A stretch of DNA of 64,000 nucleotides from Azorinus chamasolen (Eukaryota > Mollusca > Bivalvia > Cardiida > Solecurtidae): NCBI GenBank assembly GCA_963576725.1, contig OY755252.1, positions 57,069,985-57,133,984 of the forward strand. Direction: 5' to 3'. The notes beneath the pieces were generated by a model. The model did not search any database. It was given only the letters and a program-made list of their open reading frames with translations, and was not told where the DNA came from. Positions 43,629 through 54,286 of this stretch are shown here, one piece after another (the first letter of the stretch is position 1; each line of letters opens with the position of its first letter). The position numbers and the translations under genes were made by a program.

Positions 43629-44111
43629 ACCCTTTACTTCATAGACACGCCTTGTCTTACCTTTGCAAACAGAGAAGACCCAGATCAGACATATTCTGTT
43701 CGGGCCGTCTGATGAGGTCTTTTCTGTTTGCTTATGGCATTTTATAACAATAATTCTATAATTTTATGTCTGCCATGGTAGAGTTTAAGCTGCTCTTATT
43801 ATTTTTAAAATCTGAGAATAGAGATTGAGGTTTTTAATAGACTTAAAACTGAGCATTTTCAAATATCATATCTGGTACATTTATCGAAATATGTTTAGTT
43901 TGTTCTGCTTCTATAAGATTAAAAGAGTTTTAAGCAACATGAACTGCAAAAAAACAAGTTTTTCTCGCCTTGTCAGCTTCACAAGAAGATTAGATCAGAC
44001 GGGAAAATCAAACTTTCTTTAATACCTTGATCATATGCCATTTACAAAATCCATGTAATTCCTACAGCCATTTTTATTTCTTGCATGAATATTAATCAGG
44101 TAAAGGGTTAA
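43629..44111. mobile_element. P1 MITE, long variant
   Basis: AACCCTTTACTTCATAGACA start, core AGACCCAGATCAGACATATT with CGGGCCGTCTGATGAGG, and right end AATCAGGTAAAGGGTTAA (TTAA 44108-44111). It is about 480 bp, longer than other copies, so may contain unrelated inserted sequence. Confidence 0.55.
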
Positions 44112-44584
44112 GAAAAAAATCATGTAAAGACTTTTTATTGTTAGTACACACGTTCCCTTCTCCTTTCAACAATATTTTGCTATAATGTACAGTCAAAGGG
44201 AAATAACTCTTTTGATTTTGTTTGGATAGTGTATTTGATTATTTGTGTATATATGATAATAAATTCTGAAGGGTGGTGATCCCCCGAAAGCAAAAATTGC
44301 AACACAAAAAGAGAAAATTGCAGATTCGGTTTTATTGAGTCTGTTCATGAGCAGCAATTGAGAGTGCAACACTGCTCACGCCCCCTAGCACCGGCTTAAG
44401 CGGTATTCAATTTTCAGAACAAGAAGTACTGAAATTCATGATCTCAAAGGATCAGAAGGTATAACAACACTGAGAATGAAGTACGGGGTGACGTTTTACG
44501 GCCGCCACACAAGCACTTAAGCCTTATTGTCATCGTATTTTACATACTTAAGTCTTAATGTTACAACTGGAATATTTCCTTTTT
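44112..44584. other. No recognisable gene
   Basis: Contains AAAGGGAAATAACTCTTTTGATTTTG, shared (in parts) with 270-300 and 56390-56410, then an unmatched stretch (44270-44520) with GCTCACGCCCCCTAGCACCG. I do not recognise it. Confidence 0.4.
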
Positions 44585-44700
44585 CTCTTAAACGCTTTAC
44601 TTCTAAGAAACGCCTTTTCACACCTTGTAAATAGTGTGGACCCAGATCAGATGGTTCCTGTTTAAGCCTGATCAGGGTCTGTTCTGTGTACTTATGACAT
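44585..44700. mobile_element. P1 MITE, partial
   Basis: AAACGCTTTACTTCTAAGAA, then GTGGACCCAGATCAGATGGT and CCTGATCAGGGTCTGTTCTG. The right end is not recognisable. Confidence 0.55.
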
Positions 44701-44959
44701 TACATAAATATTATTGTACAGTTTCTTACATGGTAAAATATTATTTCATTCATAATGCAATTATAACTACTCAGCTTATTAAGATTCAGACATCTACTAC
44801 TTCTTACGAAATATTCAAACAGTAAATGGTTTAATACAAATTAGGTATGTGTGTAGTGTTAGCCATGTACAGAGAATGTATTTGTGTAGTGCAGTCATGT
44901 ACAGTAAATGGTTTTGTACAAAACGAAATATTCATAAGTCAATAGTTTAATACAAAGTA

Positions 44960-45540
44960 TGTATGTGCGTAGTGATGGTCATGTTCTGAGAATATATTTG
45001 TGTATGCTGTCAGGTACAGAGTATACATTTGTATGTGTAGTTTTGGCCATGTGCAGATTATGTGTGTAGAATGTGTGTAGTTTCGTTGGCCAGATACAGA
45101 GTCTGTGTGTAGTGTTGGCCTTACGCAGAGTGTTTGTTTAGTATTGACCAGGTACAGGGCATGTGTTGTATTGACCAGATACTGAGTATGTGTGTAGTAT
45201 TGGCCAATACTGAAGATGTGTGTAGTGTTGGCCATGTACAGAGTATGTGTGTAGTATTGGCCAATACAGAGTATGTGTGTAGTATTGGCCAATACAGAGT
45301 ATGTGTGAAGTATTGACCATGTACAGAGTATGTGTGTAGTATTGGCCAATACTGAAGATGTGTGTAGTGTTGGCCATGTACAGAGTATGTGTTTAGTATT
45401 GGCCAATACAGAGTACATGTATGTGTGTAGTATTGGCCAATACAGTGTATGTGTGTAGTATTGGCCAGTACTAAAGATGTGTGAAGTATTGGCCAATACT
45501 GATTATGTGTGTAGTGTTGGCCAGGTACTTTTTGCACAAT
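44960..45540. repeat. ~28-bp tandem repeat with TATTGGCCAATA palindromes
   Basis: About 17-18 units of GTGTGTAGTATTGGCCAATAC plus AGAGTAT or TGAAGAT, ordered at the right and decayed at the left. It gives minus-strand frames of YWPILHTYSV-type repeats (up to 185 codons), which are artefacts of the array. Confidence 0.9.
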
Positions 45541-45547
45541 TCCTTTT

Positions 45548-46869
45548 AGCTCACCAGAGCACAAAGTGCTCAAGGTGAGCTTTTGTGATCACCTACTGTC
45601 CGTCATCCGTCGGCGTGCGTCGTGCGTCGTCGGGCGTCAACAATTTCAACCTTTAAAAATCTTCTCTTCTGAATCTACAGGGTTCTCAGCTTTCATATTT
45701 GGTACATAGCATCATCTGTAGGTCCTCTAAAACAGTTATATAAATTATGCTCCTGGGGTCAAAATTGGCCCTGCCCCAGGGGTGCCTTGTTTTCAATAGA
45801 AACATATAGTAAAACTTTGAAAATCTTCTCCTCTGAAACTGGAAGGTTCTCAGCTTTCATGTTTGGCACATAGTATCATGTATAGGTCCTCTACAAAAGT
45901 TATATAAATTATGGCCCTGGGATCAAAATTGGCCCCGCCCCAGGGGTAGGCAGTTTTCAATAGAAACAAATAGTGAAATCTTTGAAAATCTTCTTCTCTG
46001 AAACTGGAAGGCTCTCAGCTTTCATATTTGGCACAGAGCATCATGTCCAGGTCCTCTACAAAAGTTATATAAATTATGGCCCCGGGGTCAAAATTGGCCC
46101 CGCCCCAGGGGTGGGCAGTTTTCAATACAAACAATTAGTGAAATATTTGAAAATCTTGTTCTCTGAAACTGGAAGGCTCTCAGCTTTCATATTTGGCACA
46201 GAGCATCATGTTCAGGTCCTCTACAAAAGTTATATAAAGTATGGCCATGGGGTCAAAATTGGCCCCGCCCAAGGGTTGGGCAGTTTTCAATAGAAACATA
46301 TAGTGAAAACTTTGAAAACCTTCACATCTGAAAACTTGAAGTTTCTCAGCTATCATATTTGGCACATAGCATCATGTTCAGGTCCTCTACAAAAGTTGTA
46401 TAATATAATTATAGCCCTGGGGTCAAAATTGGCCCCACCCAAGGGTTGGACAGTTTTCAATAGAAACAAATAATGAAATCTTTGAAAATCTTCTCGTCTG
46501 AAACTGGAAGGCTCTCAGCTTTCATATTTGGCACAGAGCATCATGTTCAAGTCTTCTACAAAAGTTATATAAATAATGGCCCCGGGGTCGAAATTGGCCC
46601 CGCCCCAGGGGTGAGCAGTTTCAATAGAAACATATAGTGAAAAAGTTGAAAATCTTCTCGTCTGAAACTGGAATGTTCTCAGCTTTCATATTTGGTATAT
46701 AGCATCATGTTCAGGTCCTCTACAAAAGTTATATAATTTGTGCCTCTTGGGTCAAAATTAGCCCCGCCCCAGGGCAGGCTAGTTTTCTATAGAAACATAT
46801 AGTGAAAACTTTGAAAATCTTCTCCTCTGATTGTCTGGTGAGCGCTTCAGGGCCATTCTGGCCCTCTTG
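45548..46869 (+). mobile_element. Helentron-like element G
   Basis: Head AGCTCACCAGAGCAC-AAA-GTGCTC after a T-run, GTCGTGCGTCG words, seven ~165-bp units of the GGTCCTCTACAAAAGTTATA type, then GGTGAGCGC, hairpin AGGGCCATTCTGGCCCT, CTTG and TTT. Complete and about 1.3 kb; non-coding. Confidence 0.9.
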
Positions 46870-47019
46870 TTTATAAAGTGTGGCTACATTATACTTGCCT
46901 CACTAATTAGTGCCAATTACAGGAAACGATACAAGAGCTAATTAGAGGTATGGATATAAGCACGAAAACGGAAGGGTTGGCGGACAGTTACTTAACAAAT
47001 TACCTCATATTGACGACTT
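46870..47019. other. Short unique interval
   Basis: Nothing recognised between the Helentron-like element and the P3 hairpin. Confidence 0.4.
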
Positions 47020-47217
47020 TTGGCAACTCTGTAGAAGTCACTTTGTGAAACCATTGTGATAGATAGAGCATTTGCTCCTATAGGAGCATACGCTCTATTT
47101 ATCACAATGGTTTCAAACTACAAAATGCTATAATTTTCCTGTTCTCTAGTTAATGCTCCTTTTCGGTAGATTTATTCCAGGAGGTTGTATCCAAAATAGT
47201 CTATGAGGTAATGGGTT
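47020..47217. mobile_element. P3 hairpin MITE (clearest copy)
   Basis: The hairpin is GAAACCATTGTGATAGATAG and CTATTTATCACAATGGTTTC with AGCATTTGCTCC-TATA-GGAGCATACGCT as its tip. The right part reads TAGTTAATGCTCC, CGGTAGATTTATTCC and GAGGTAATGGGTTAA. Confidence 0.8.
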
Positions 47218-47322
47218 AACGGAGAATTGTTCTGTAGTAACTTTGTTGTTAATAGAAAATTACATCCAGCTGTTTTTGCAGTTAATAGAAAATTTCACCC
47301 AATTATTATTGCATCCATGCTG

Positions 47323-47936
47323 TTAATCCTTCACTCCATGAATATTTATTAACGAAATTATGACATTATGAATATAAATTAGGGTAATTTTTAAAATGGC
47401 AGATTAACACGTGTTTTTTACCAAATTGAGACTGTAGAATAAGATCTATAGTATATCATAAGCAAACAGAGCTTATCATTATTATATCATAAGTAAACAG
47501 AGCATATCTTTATTATATCATAAGCAAACAGAGCATATCTTTATTATATCATAAGCAAACAGAGCATATCTTTATTATATCATTAGCAAACAGAGCTTAT
47601 CTTTATTATATCATAAGCGAACAGAGCATATCTTTATTATATCATAAGCAAACAGAGCTTATCTTTATTATATCATAAGCAAACAGATCGTATCTTTATT
47701 ATATCATAAGCAAACAGAGCTTATCTTTATTATATCATAAGCAAACAGAGCATATCTTTATTATATCATAAGCAAACAGAGCATATCTTTATTATATCAT
47801 AAGCAAACACAGCGTATCTTTATTATATCATAAGTGACCAGAGTAGACCCTGATCAGACGGCTCCTATAGGAGCTGTCTGATATGGGTCTATTCTGCAAA
47901 TGCAAAGAAAGGCGTATTTATGGAGTAAAGGGTTAA
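47323..47936. mobile_element. P1 MITE expanded by an internal 31-bp array
   Basis: TTAATCCTTCACTCCATGAA at the left and TGGAGTAAAGGGTTAA at the right, TTAA at both ends. The core is AGACCCTGATCAGACGGCTC-CTATAG-GAGCTGTCTGAT. Between the left end and the core, the segment TATATCATAAGCAAACAGAG is amplified. Confidence 0.9.
47449..47838. repeat. 31-bp tandem array inside P1
   Basis: About 12-13 copies of TATATCATAAGCAAACAGAG plus CATATCTTTAT, with CAT/CTT alternation between units. The unit is the P1 segment just outside the core, so the array arose within the element. Confidence 0.95.
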
Positions 47937-48123
47937 TCTTGTGTATAAGTGGTTAACAGCATGTAAACTGTTCAGAGGAGAAGAAATAACTGTTTGATCA
48001 GGTTATAAAACCACTGTGCAATTTCACTGTATGCAATACAGATAACCTTTGTAATTTTGTATTAAAATAAATTAAATGTTTGTATCTCATGACTGTCTTT
48101 TTGTAATGTAATCCATTTAAGAT

Positions 48124-48533
48124 TGTGGCAGGTCTACCAAAATGTTAGTCAGACTGGTGGATTCGTCTGATTGTGGCCAGTCTACCAGTTCGCTAGTCAG
48201 ACTGGTGGATTCGTTTGATTGTGGCAGGTCTACCAGTATGCTAGTCACACTGGTGGATTTGTCTGATTGTGGCCAGTCTACCGGTACGTTAGTCAGACCG
48301 ATGGATGTGTCTGATTGTGGCCGGTCTACCAGTATGCTAGTCAGACTGATGGATTTGTCTGATTGTGGCCAGTCTACCAAAATGTTAGTCAGACTGGTGG
48401 ATTTGTTTGATTGTGGCTAGTCTACCAGTATGTTAGTCAGACTTGCAGATTCGTCTGATTGTGGCCAGTCTATCAGTATACTGGCCAGACTGGTGGATTT
48501 GTCTGATTATGGCCAGTCTATCAGTACGCTGTA
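48124..48533. repeat. 48-bp tandem repeat
   Basis: About 8.5 units of GTCTACCAGTATGCTAGTCA plus GACTGGTGGATTTGTCTGAT and TGTGGCCA. The period is a multiple of three, so open frames appear on both strands (DCGQSTSMLVRLVDL and the reverse). No start context or flanking coding signal supports a gene. Confidence 0.9.
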
Positions 48534-48889
48534 AACATTAATGAAACACTGATCCTTTGCAAACTGTAACTACTTCCCATTCTATCAAGGTTACCCGATG
48601 TCAGACAGCTTTGATCCTGATCAGACACCAAAATTCTCTATCTGTGTGCAAAGATATCACAAGACGCGCCTCGTTTAGTGGGAGAAGGGTTATTCATCTC
48701 CTTCTACAAAACTAAAACAATCAGACATGAAATACCGTATTCTCCCTAATAAACGCCGCCACTTTACTAAACGCTCTCTCACTTCGTTTCGGTGGGAGGG
48801 GCTACTGAGGGGCAGCTAATGATCATTAAAACAACTAAAAACCATATAGCAATTTAATAAAGAAATAAAGGAGCTTTTTTCAACATACA
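48534..48889. other. No recognisable gene
   Basis: A P1-related half core (TTGATCCTGATCAGACACC) is at about 48611. The rest is unremarkable. Confidence 0.4.
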
Positions 48890-48978
48890 GGTGTTAGCTT
48901 AATCGCACACCGAAAGCAATGCACAAAACATCACATGAGATTTCTGCATTGTTTTCATTCTGCATTAAGCTACAATGT
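48890..48978. repeat. P4 hairpin
   Basis: GTGTTAGCTTAAT and CTGCATTAAGCTACA face each other, with AAAGCAATGCA / TGCATTGTTTT inside, another GCTTAAT...CATTAAGC hairpin. Confidence 0.6.
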
Positions 48979-49846
48979 GTACAAAATGCAACAAGCTCTT
49001 TGTAGCTCACATGACACAAAGTTCCAAGGTGAGCTTTTAGGATTGCCCGGTGTCCGTCGGTGTCCGTCGAGTGTCATCAAAACTTTCTTAAAACAATGCT
49101 TTAACCACTGACTGGATTTTCACCAAAGTTCTCTGAATGATATGCAGGTGACCATTAATATAAATCGCTCAATTCCATCACATAAGTAGGTCACAGGAGC
49201 TAACTATAGAGTTTGAGTACTAGTTTATTTAAATGGCACATCCTCCTAAATCACATTAAGGATGTCAACTAAATTTAACAATTATTTTTCAGATAACCAT
49301 GCATAAAATTTATATAAAGCATCCCGGTTCATTGCTTAATAAGGTCACAGGAGTTAAAAATGAATTTTAGCGAACAGTTTCTTTAAACGACATCCCATAA
49401 ACAAAGAAATTTCACAGAAATGATCTTCGGTGACCTTCAATGAAAGTTATATTATCGTCCCGGTCCAACGCATAAGTAGGTCATAGGAGCTAAAACTATT
49501 TTTTTTCAGAATAAGTTCTTTAAATGACATCTTGTTTAACAAAACAGGTTTCGGGAGAAAAGTACAATTAGCAGCCTTGCTTTCGTTTCGATCATATTTT
49601 CATTTGTGTTATCAATACATTTTCGCAAAGATATATAAATAAAATATGTTTAAACCCAAATGGCATCTCCTCTTAAGGGTTTCTTTATGCGACCCACCAT
49701 GAAAGTTATATGAATTGTTCCGGTTCATTGCTTAAGTAGGTCACAGGAGCTAAATATAAAGTCTTGAACGATATTTCCTCCCAAACTGCTGAATGGATTT
49801 CATAAAAAATCACAGAAATGATTTTCACGTGACACTCAGTACCAGT

Positions 49847-50308
49847 TATTTCTCACATAACTTTCCCTTATCTACGGGTTAGGACAACGGGTTAAGATTC
49901 TTTTATCAGTAACACGTGTATGAACACTTTAGAATATGTATGACGTCATACGTCATATATTCGTATGACGTCAAGCGGAGAAAAACGATGTTTGCATGTC
50001 ATTAAAAGGTCAAAAATAGATCTAGATCTACACTGTTTGGTTATGTGAGAAAAATAACCTGATGTTCGTTGTACGGGAGCAAGACATAGAGGATCTGTTG
50101 AGAATTGTCTTTTCCTCACATAGGCAGTGTAGATCTAGATATATATTGCCCTTTTAATGACATGCAAACATCTGTGTTCCCCCAGTTTGACGTCATATAT
50201 GACGTATGCCGTCATATATATTCTAAAGTGTTCTTACACGTGGTTACTGATAAGAGAATCTTAACCCGTTGTTCTAACCCGGAGATAAAGGAAGTTCTGT
50301 GAGAAATA
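49847..50308. mobile_element. Foldback MITE nested in H
   Basis: Ends TATTTCTCACATAACTT and AAGTTCTGTGAGAAATA as inverted repeats, arms of about 200 bp and a ~50-bp loop near 50055-50105. The arms carry several GACGTCA and GACGTAT words (for example TATGACGTCATACGTCATA). Confidence 0.85.
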
Positions 50309-50471
50309 TTTTTACGGACAATCTGAAAAAATTCTTTAAATGACATCTCCCAAACCAGATACAGGAATTCAACCGAATTTCGCGGAAATTATCTTCAAGG
50401 GCCCTCCATAAAGTTATATAAAACGTTCCGATCGTTTTTATAAGTACGTCACATGAGCTAAAAATAGATTA

Positions 50472-50704
50472 TAACCCTTTCCCTCATATAAACGTGTTTT
50501 TACGCATATATATGCAAACAGCTCCTAGAGGAGCCGTCTGATCAGGGTATACTCTGTTTGCTAATAGAATTTGATAGATATGTTTCCTCACTTTCTAAAA
50601 TGGCTACAATGTTCCACCTTCCATATTTCTTTAAAACTATTTTGTTAATGAATATTCAATAGGTGTTGAAATTTGGCCGAGATACGGAACAGGGAAAGGG
50701 TTAA
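50472..50704. mobile_element. P1 MITE nested in H
   Basis: TAACCCTTTCCCTCATATAA at the left, core GCAAACAGCTCCTAGAGGAGCC, right end ACGGAACAGGGAAAGGGTTAA with TTAA at 50701-50704. Confidence 0.8.
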
Positions 50705-51010
50705 GGAACAATTTTATGAATAATGTCTTTACGTGACACCTTCTCCTAAACCACATAAAGGATTTCAACTAACTTTCACAGAAAGTATCTTCAGGTGACC
50801 CTCTATGAAAGGTTTGAAAATCATTTCGGCTGATTGCTTACGTATACACGAGCTAAAATAGATTTTGCTGAAAAATCCTTTAAATGACATCTAAACCGCG
50901 GAATGATTTTCAACCAATATTCACAGTAACCTTCCATGAAAATTATATAAATCGTCATGGGCATCGTTGTATCCCGGTGCGCATGCGTTACTTGAACTAA
51001 ATGCAGAATT

Positions 51011-51930
51011 TTTATTTTCAAGAAACATCAATCTGTGAATACATTCAAAGAATGTTTAAACCGGACAGTTCCTAGAAATAAGCTCATATTGGTATATTGC
51101 AAATAGTATAGAAACAGAGCCAAAGTGGAATTTTACTTCTATTACTTTATAACGACACATTCAGAGCTACCAAACAATTGTGGCGAGGCATGGGGTAACT
51201 AGACATCTATGTGAAGTACGAACGTCTCGCCAAATCTCGATCTCTTAACAATTAAATCTAGCCTCCTTTTGAAATAGCTTGATGATTGGCCAACGCTATT
51301 TTCCAAACTCTAATCTTGATTCAAACTGTTTTCACAGGGTATCTCGTATTACTTCTTTGGTGTTATAATATTCTTTGAAAATAAATTGGATCCAAATGAA
51401 ACACTGGACTGCTCGGCGCCTCATGATAATCCACGTTGCCCAATAAACAAGATCGCAGGAAGAAATGGTTAAACGCTTTACTGCATAATCCAATTATTTA
51501 CGTCTGCAAATATATTAGACGCTGATCAGACATGTGTGTCTCTGCAAATATAGTAGACGCTGACCAGACATTTGTGTCTATGCAAACATTAGGCCTAGCA
51601 AACATAGTAGACCCTGATCAGACATTTTCTCTAGTGTTTGGTCAGTTTGCTTATGCTACGGAAATTATTCTATACTATATCTAGTTTCCATGGAAAGAAA
51701 TGTCGCTTCTCATATATCTTACTTATAAAAATTCACCATTGGCCACCTAAAATGCGCAACTTGACTCGCATGTTTAAACAGCTTGGATCCAGATGAGGCG
51801 CCGATTAAACACTGATTCTCATTAATATGGGATTTTTTTGTTGCTCGGTCAATCAGTTCTCAGAAGTTTGATCTAATTCAGCAGTAGTGGAAATTGCACC
51901 TGATCCAACTTAGAGCAGACGTTAGCATAG
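51011..51930. other. Decayed P1 and P2 pieces, no gene
   Basis: Three direct repeats of a P1 half core (GCAAATATAGTAGACGCTGA and variants) lie at about 51508-51625. Degenerate P2 words occur at about 51385-51425 and 51783-51800. Nothing coding is supported. Confidence 0.5.
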
Positions 51931-52228
51931 TAACCCTTTGCTCCATAATTATGTAATATATTACGTCATTTATTACGTCATACCGTTTGCTCCATAAATT
52001 CGTCTCTCTTCGCCTTTGCAAACAGAGTAGTCCCAGATCAGACGGCTCCTATAGGAGCCGTCTGATCAGGGTCTGGTCTGTTAGCTTGTGAAATTATAAT
52101 AGATATCATTCTACAGTTTCTGCCAATACTAAAGTTTCCTGTGTATATGTGCTATTATGAGAAAAAATCTAATTAATATTGATGATGTCATTCTTTCTTA
52201 CATGAATATTCATGGAGTAAAGGGTTAA
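51931..52228. mobile_element. P1 MITE, well preserved
   Basis: TAACCCTTTGCTCCATAA at the left and CATGGAGTAAAGGGTTAA at the right. The core GCAAACAGAGTAGTCCCAGA / TCAGACGGCTCC-TATA-GGAGCCGTCTGA is a near-perfect palindrome. Termini CCCTTT with TTAA suggest a piggyBac-type non-autonomous element. Confidence 0.85.
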
Positions 52229-52296
52229 AGGCGGAATCAGTGTGTACTTTATATTCATAATAGGTGTAGTTTTGCATGAAATTTCATGAAGCAAAG

Positions 52297-52435
52297 GATT
52301 ACAGAGTAACCGTTCTTTGGAGCTTAAGGATTACTGAGTTACCGTTCTTTAGAGCTGAAGGATTACAGAGTAACCGTTCTTTGGAGCCTAAGGAATACAG
52401 AGTAATTGTTCTTTGGGGCCTGTACTGTATGGTTT
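52297..52435. repeat. ~32-bp tandem repeat
   Basis: Four units of GGATTACAGAGTAACCGTTC plus TTTGGAGCTTAA. A fifth copy lies on the far side of the pogo-like MITE at about 52928-52962. Confidence 0.85.
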
Positions 52436-52545
52436 AAACCTTATCCAGCTGTTCGTGCAAACCATGGGGATCAAGATGAATTAGACGACGAGTCACTAGG
52501 CGTCTCATTAGGACCCAAGTTGTTTCTCGCTCAGAACAGTAACTA

Positions 52546-52907
52546 CAGTGCTCCCTCCCTACAACGACCCTCTCAATAACGATTCCCTCCTTACAACAAC
52601 GCATGTCACTGTTTCCGAAACAACAAGGCTCCAGAAACAACCTTTTCCCATCGTATTTTCTTTATGCCTCCATCAAACCCTATGTTGTGACCACTCTTTA
52701 GAATCGTCACTTTGTGACGATTCTAAAGAGTGGTAACAACATAGGGTTTGATTGAGGCATAACGGTTTTAGTTCTCGAAATACACCTTACCTGGGGATCT
52801 GCAAACAACCTAGTTATGTTTGAATTTCCCTCCCTATAACAACTCCCTCTGAACAACACACACAATTGTCGTATCCCAAAGGGTGTCGTTGTAGAGAGGG
52901 AGCACTG
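52546..52907. mobile_element. Pogo-like MITE with a ~48-bp-arm internal hairpin
   Basis: Inverted ends CAGTGCTCCCTCCCTACAAC and GTTGTAGAGAGGGAGCACTG, with TA on both sides (52544-52545, 52908-52909). Inside, ATGCCTCCATCAAACCCTAT ... GAATCGTCAC and GTGACGATTC ... GATTGAGGCAT form a near-perfect hairpin with a 3-base loop (about 52665-52762). A solo left end related to this lies at 62237. Confidence 0.9.
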
Positions 52908-52969
52908 TACGTTCGCTGCGTCTAAAGCTTAAGGATTATAGAGTAACCGTTCTTTGGATCTTGTTCTGT

Positions 52970-53785
52970 ATGGTTTAAATCTTATCCAGCTATCTGTTCA
53001 AACAGTGGGGTTCAAGATGAATTAGACGACGAGTCACGAGGCGTCGCATTAGGACCCAACGTGCGTGTCGAACAGTAATTAAGTACGCTGCAATGTGCTC
53101 TCTGAAGAATCGATTACCTTTTAGAAAATAACCTGATGGAACATTTACTCTGAAATTTAATGAAGGCGACCTTGTATTCAGACGAATATTATTTGGCACC
53201 AAAAGTGTTGATGGTCGCTTTAGACAGGTTTAACTGTACTAGGAAGTACGTGTACTTGTGTACACACGTTATTTAAAGGCCATGATATAGGTTAGAGTGG
53301 TCACCCGTTAGACAGGTTTAACACCGTACATAGATCTAGACAAGGAACTACGTTTACATGTTGAAACCACAGGGGGGGGGGGGGCATTTCGTGGGTCTAC
53401 ATGGTCTAAAAGGTTAATTTGTGGGGTTCAAGATGAATGAGACGACGAATCACAAGGCGTCTCATTAGGACCCAACGTGTGTGTCGCTCATAACAGTAAT
53501 TAAATACGATGCAATGTGCTCTCTGAAGAATCGCTTACCTTTTAGAAAATAACCTGATGGAACATTCACTCTGAAATTTAATGAAGGCGACCTTGTATTC
53601 AGACGAATATTATTTGGCACCAAAATAGTTGATGGTCGCTTTAGACAGGTTTAAACGTACTAGGAAGAACGTGTACTTGTATACACGTTATTTAACACCG
53701 TACATAGATCTAGACAAGGAACAACGTTTACAGGTTGAAACCACAGGGCGCATTTCGTGGGTCTACATGGTCTGAAACGTATAAA
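52970..53785. repeat. Tandem duplication, ~430-bp unit
   Basis: Two long copies start GGGGTTCAAGATGAATKAGA at about 53007 and 53437. Both contain GAAGGCGACCTTGTATTCAG, TTTAGACAGGTTTAA and CATAGATCTAGACAAGGAAC. A shorter third copy of the first ~100 bp precedes the MITE at about 52440-52540. One copy has a run of 13 or more G (about 53371) where the other has GGGCG. The block begins with a P2-like word (GGCGTCTCATTAGGACCCAA). Confidence 0.85.
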
Positions 53786-53869
53786 AAATGATTGGGTCAA
53801 TTTAGTGTTGTGTATATAACGAATGCCCCTCCCCCTGTGATTGAAACGTTCACGATTTTATGTTATGAT

Positions 53870-54122
53870 TGTCCATTTAGGCAGGTTCCTTTAGATAATA
53901 TTTACTGTACTAGCAACAACGTATATAAGTTAAAAAGGTTATGGGATAGGTTAGGATGGTCCCTTTAGACAAGATTTACTGTACTAGCAACAACGTATAT
54001 AAGTTAAAAAGGTTATGGGATAGGTTAGGATGGTCCTTTTAGACAAGATTTACTGTACTAGCAACAACGTTTATAAGTTTAAAAGGTCATGAGATATGTT
54101 AGGATGACCCATTTAGACAGGT
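53870..54122. repeat. ~75-bp tandem repeat, three units
   Basis: Units contain TTTACTGTACTAGCAACAAC, AAAAGGTTATGGGATAGGTT and AGGATGGTCCCTTTAGACAA, with two nearly identical and the outer ones diverged. Confidence 0.9.
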
Positions 54123-54286
54123 TTAACCCTTTCCCTGTTCAGTATTTAGGCTAAATTTCAATACCTACTGAAAATAGTTATAAAGAAATATGGAAGGCGG
54201 GACATTGCATTGTAGACATTTTAGCAGGTAGAGAAACAGATCTATCAAATTGCGTGAAAAAACGTTTATATGAGGGAAATGGTTAA
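54123..54286. mobile_element. P1-related MITE lacking the core
   Basis: TTAACCCTTTCCCTGTTCAG and TATATGAGGGAAATGGTTAA bound 164 bp, TTAA at both ends, without the GGCTCC palindrome. It looks like an internal deletion derivative. Confidence 0.7.

Larger units (their letters stand above)
49004..51010 (+). mobile_element. Helentron-like element H, no clear 3' end
   Basis: Head AGCTCACATGACACAAAGTT with GGTGAGCTTTTAGGATTGCC and GTCCGTCGGTGTCCGTCG. The body has degenerate ~150-bp units with TAAGTAGGTCACAGGAGCTA (near 49185, 49337, 49475, 49732). A foldback (49847-50308) and a P1 (50472-50704) are nested inside. The units fade by about 51010 without the tail hairpin. Confidence 0.65.

Noticed and set aside
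44939..45573. Minus-strand frames of 150-185 codons with YWPILHTYSV repeats
   Set aside because: Produced by the 28-bp array; they overlap in several frames and have no flanking coding sequence.
48117..48420. Two overlapping 87-92-codon frames on opposite strands
   Set aside because: Artefact of a 48-bp tandem repeat.
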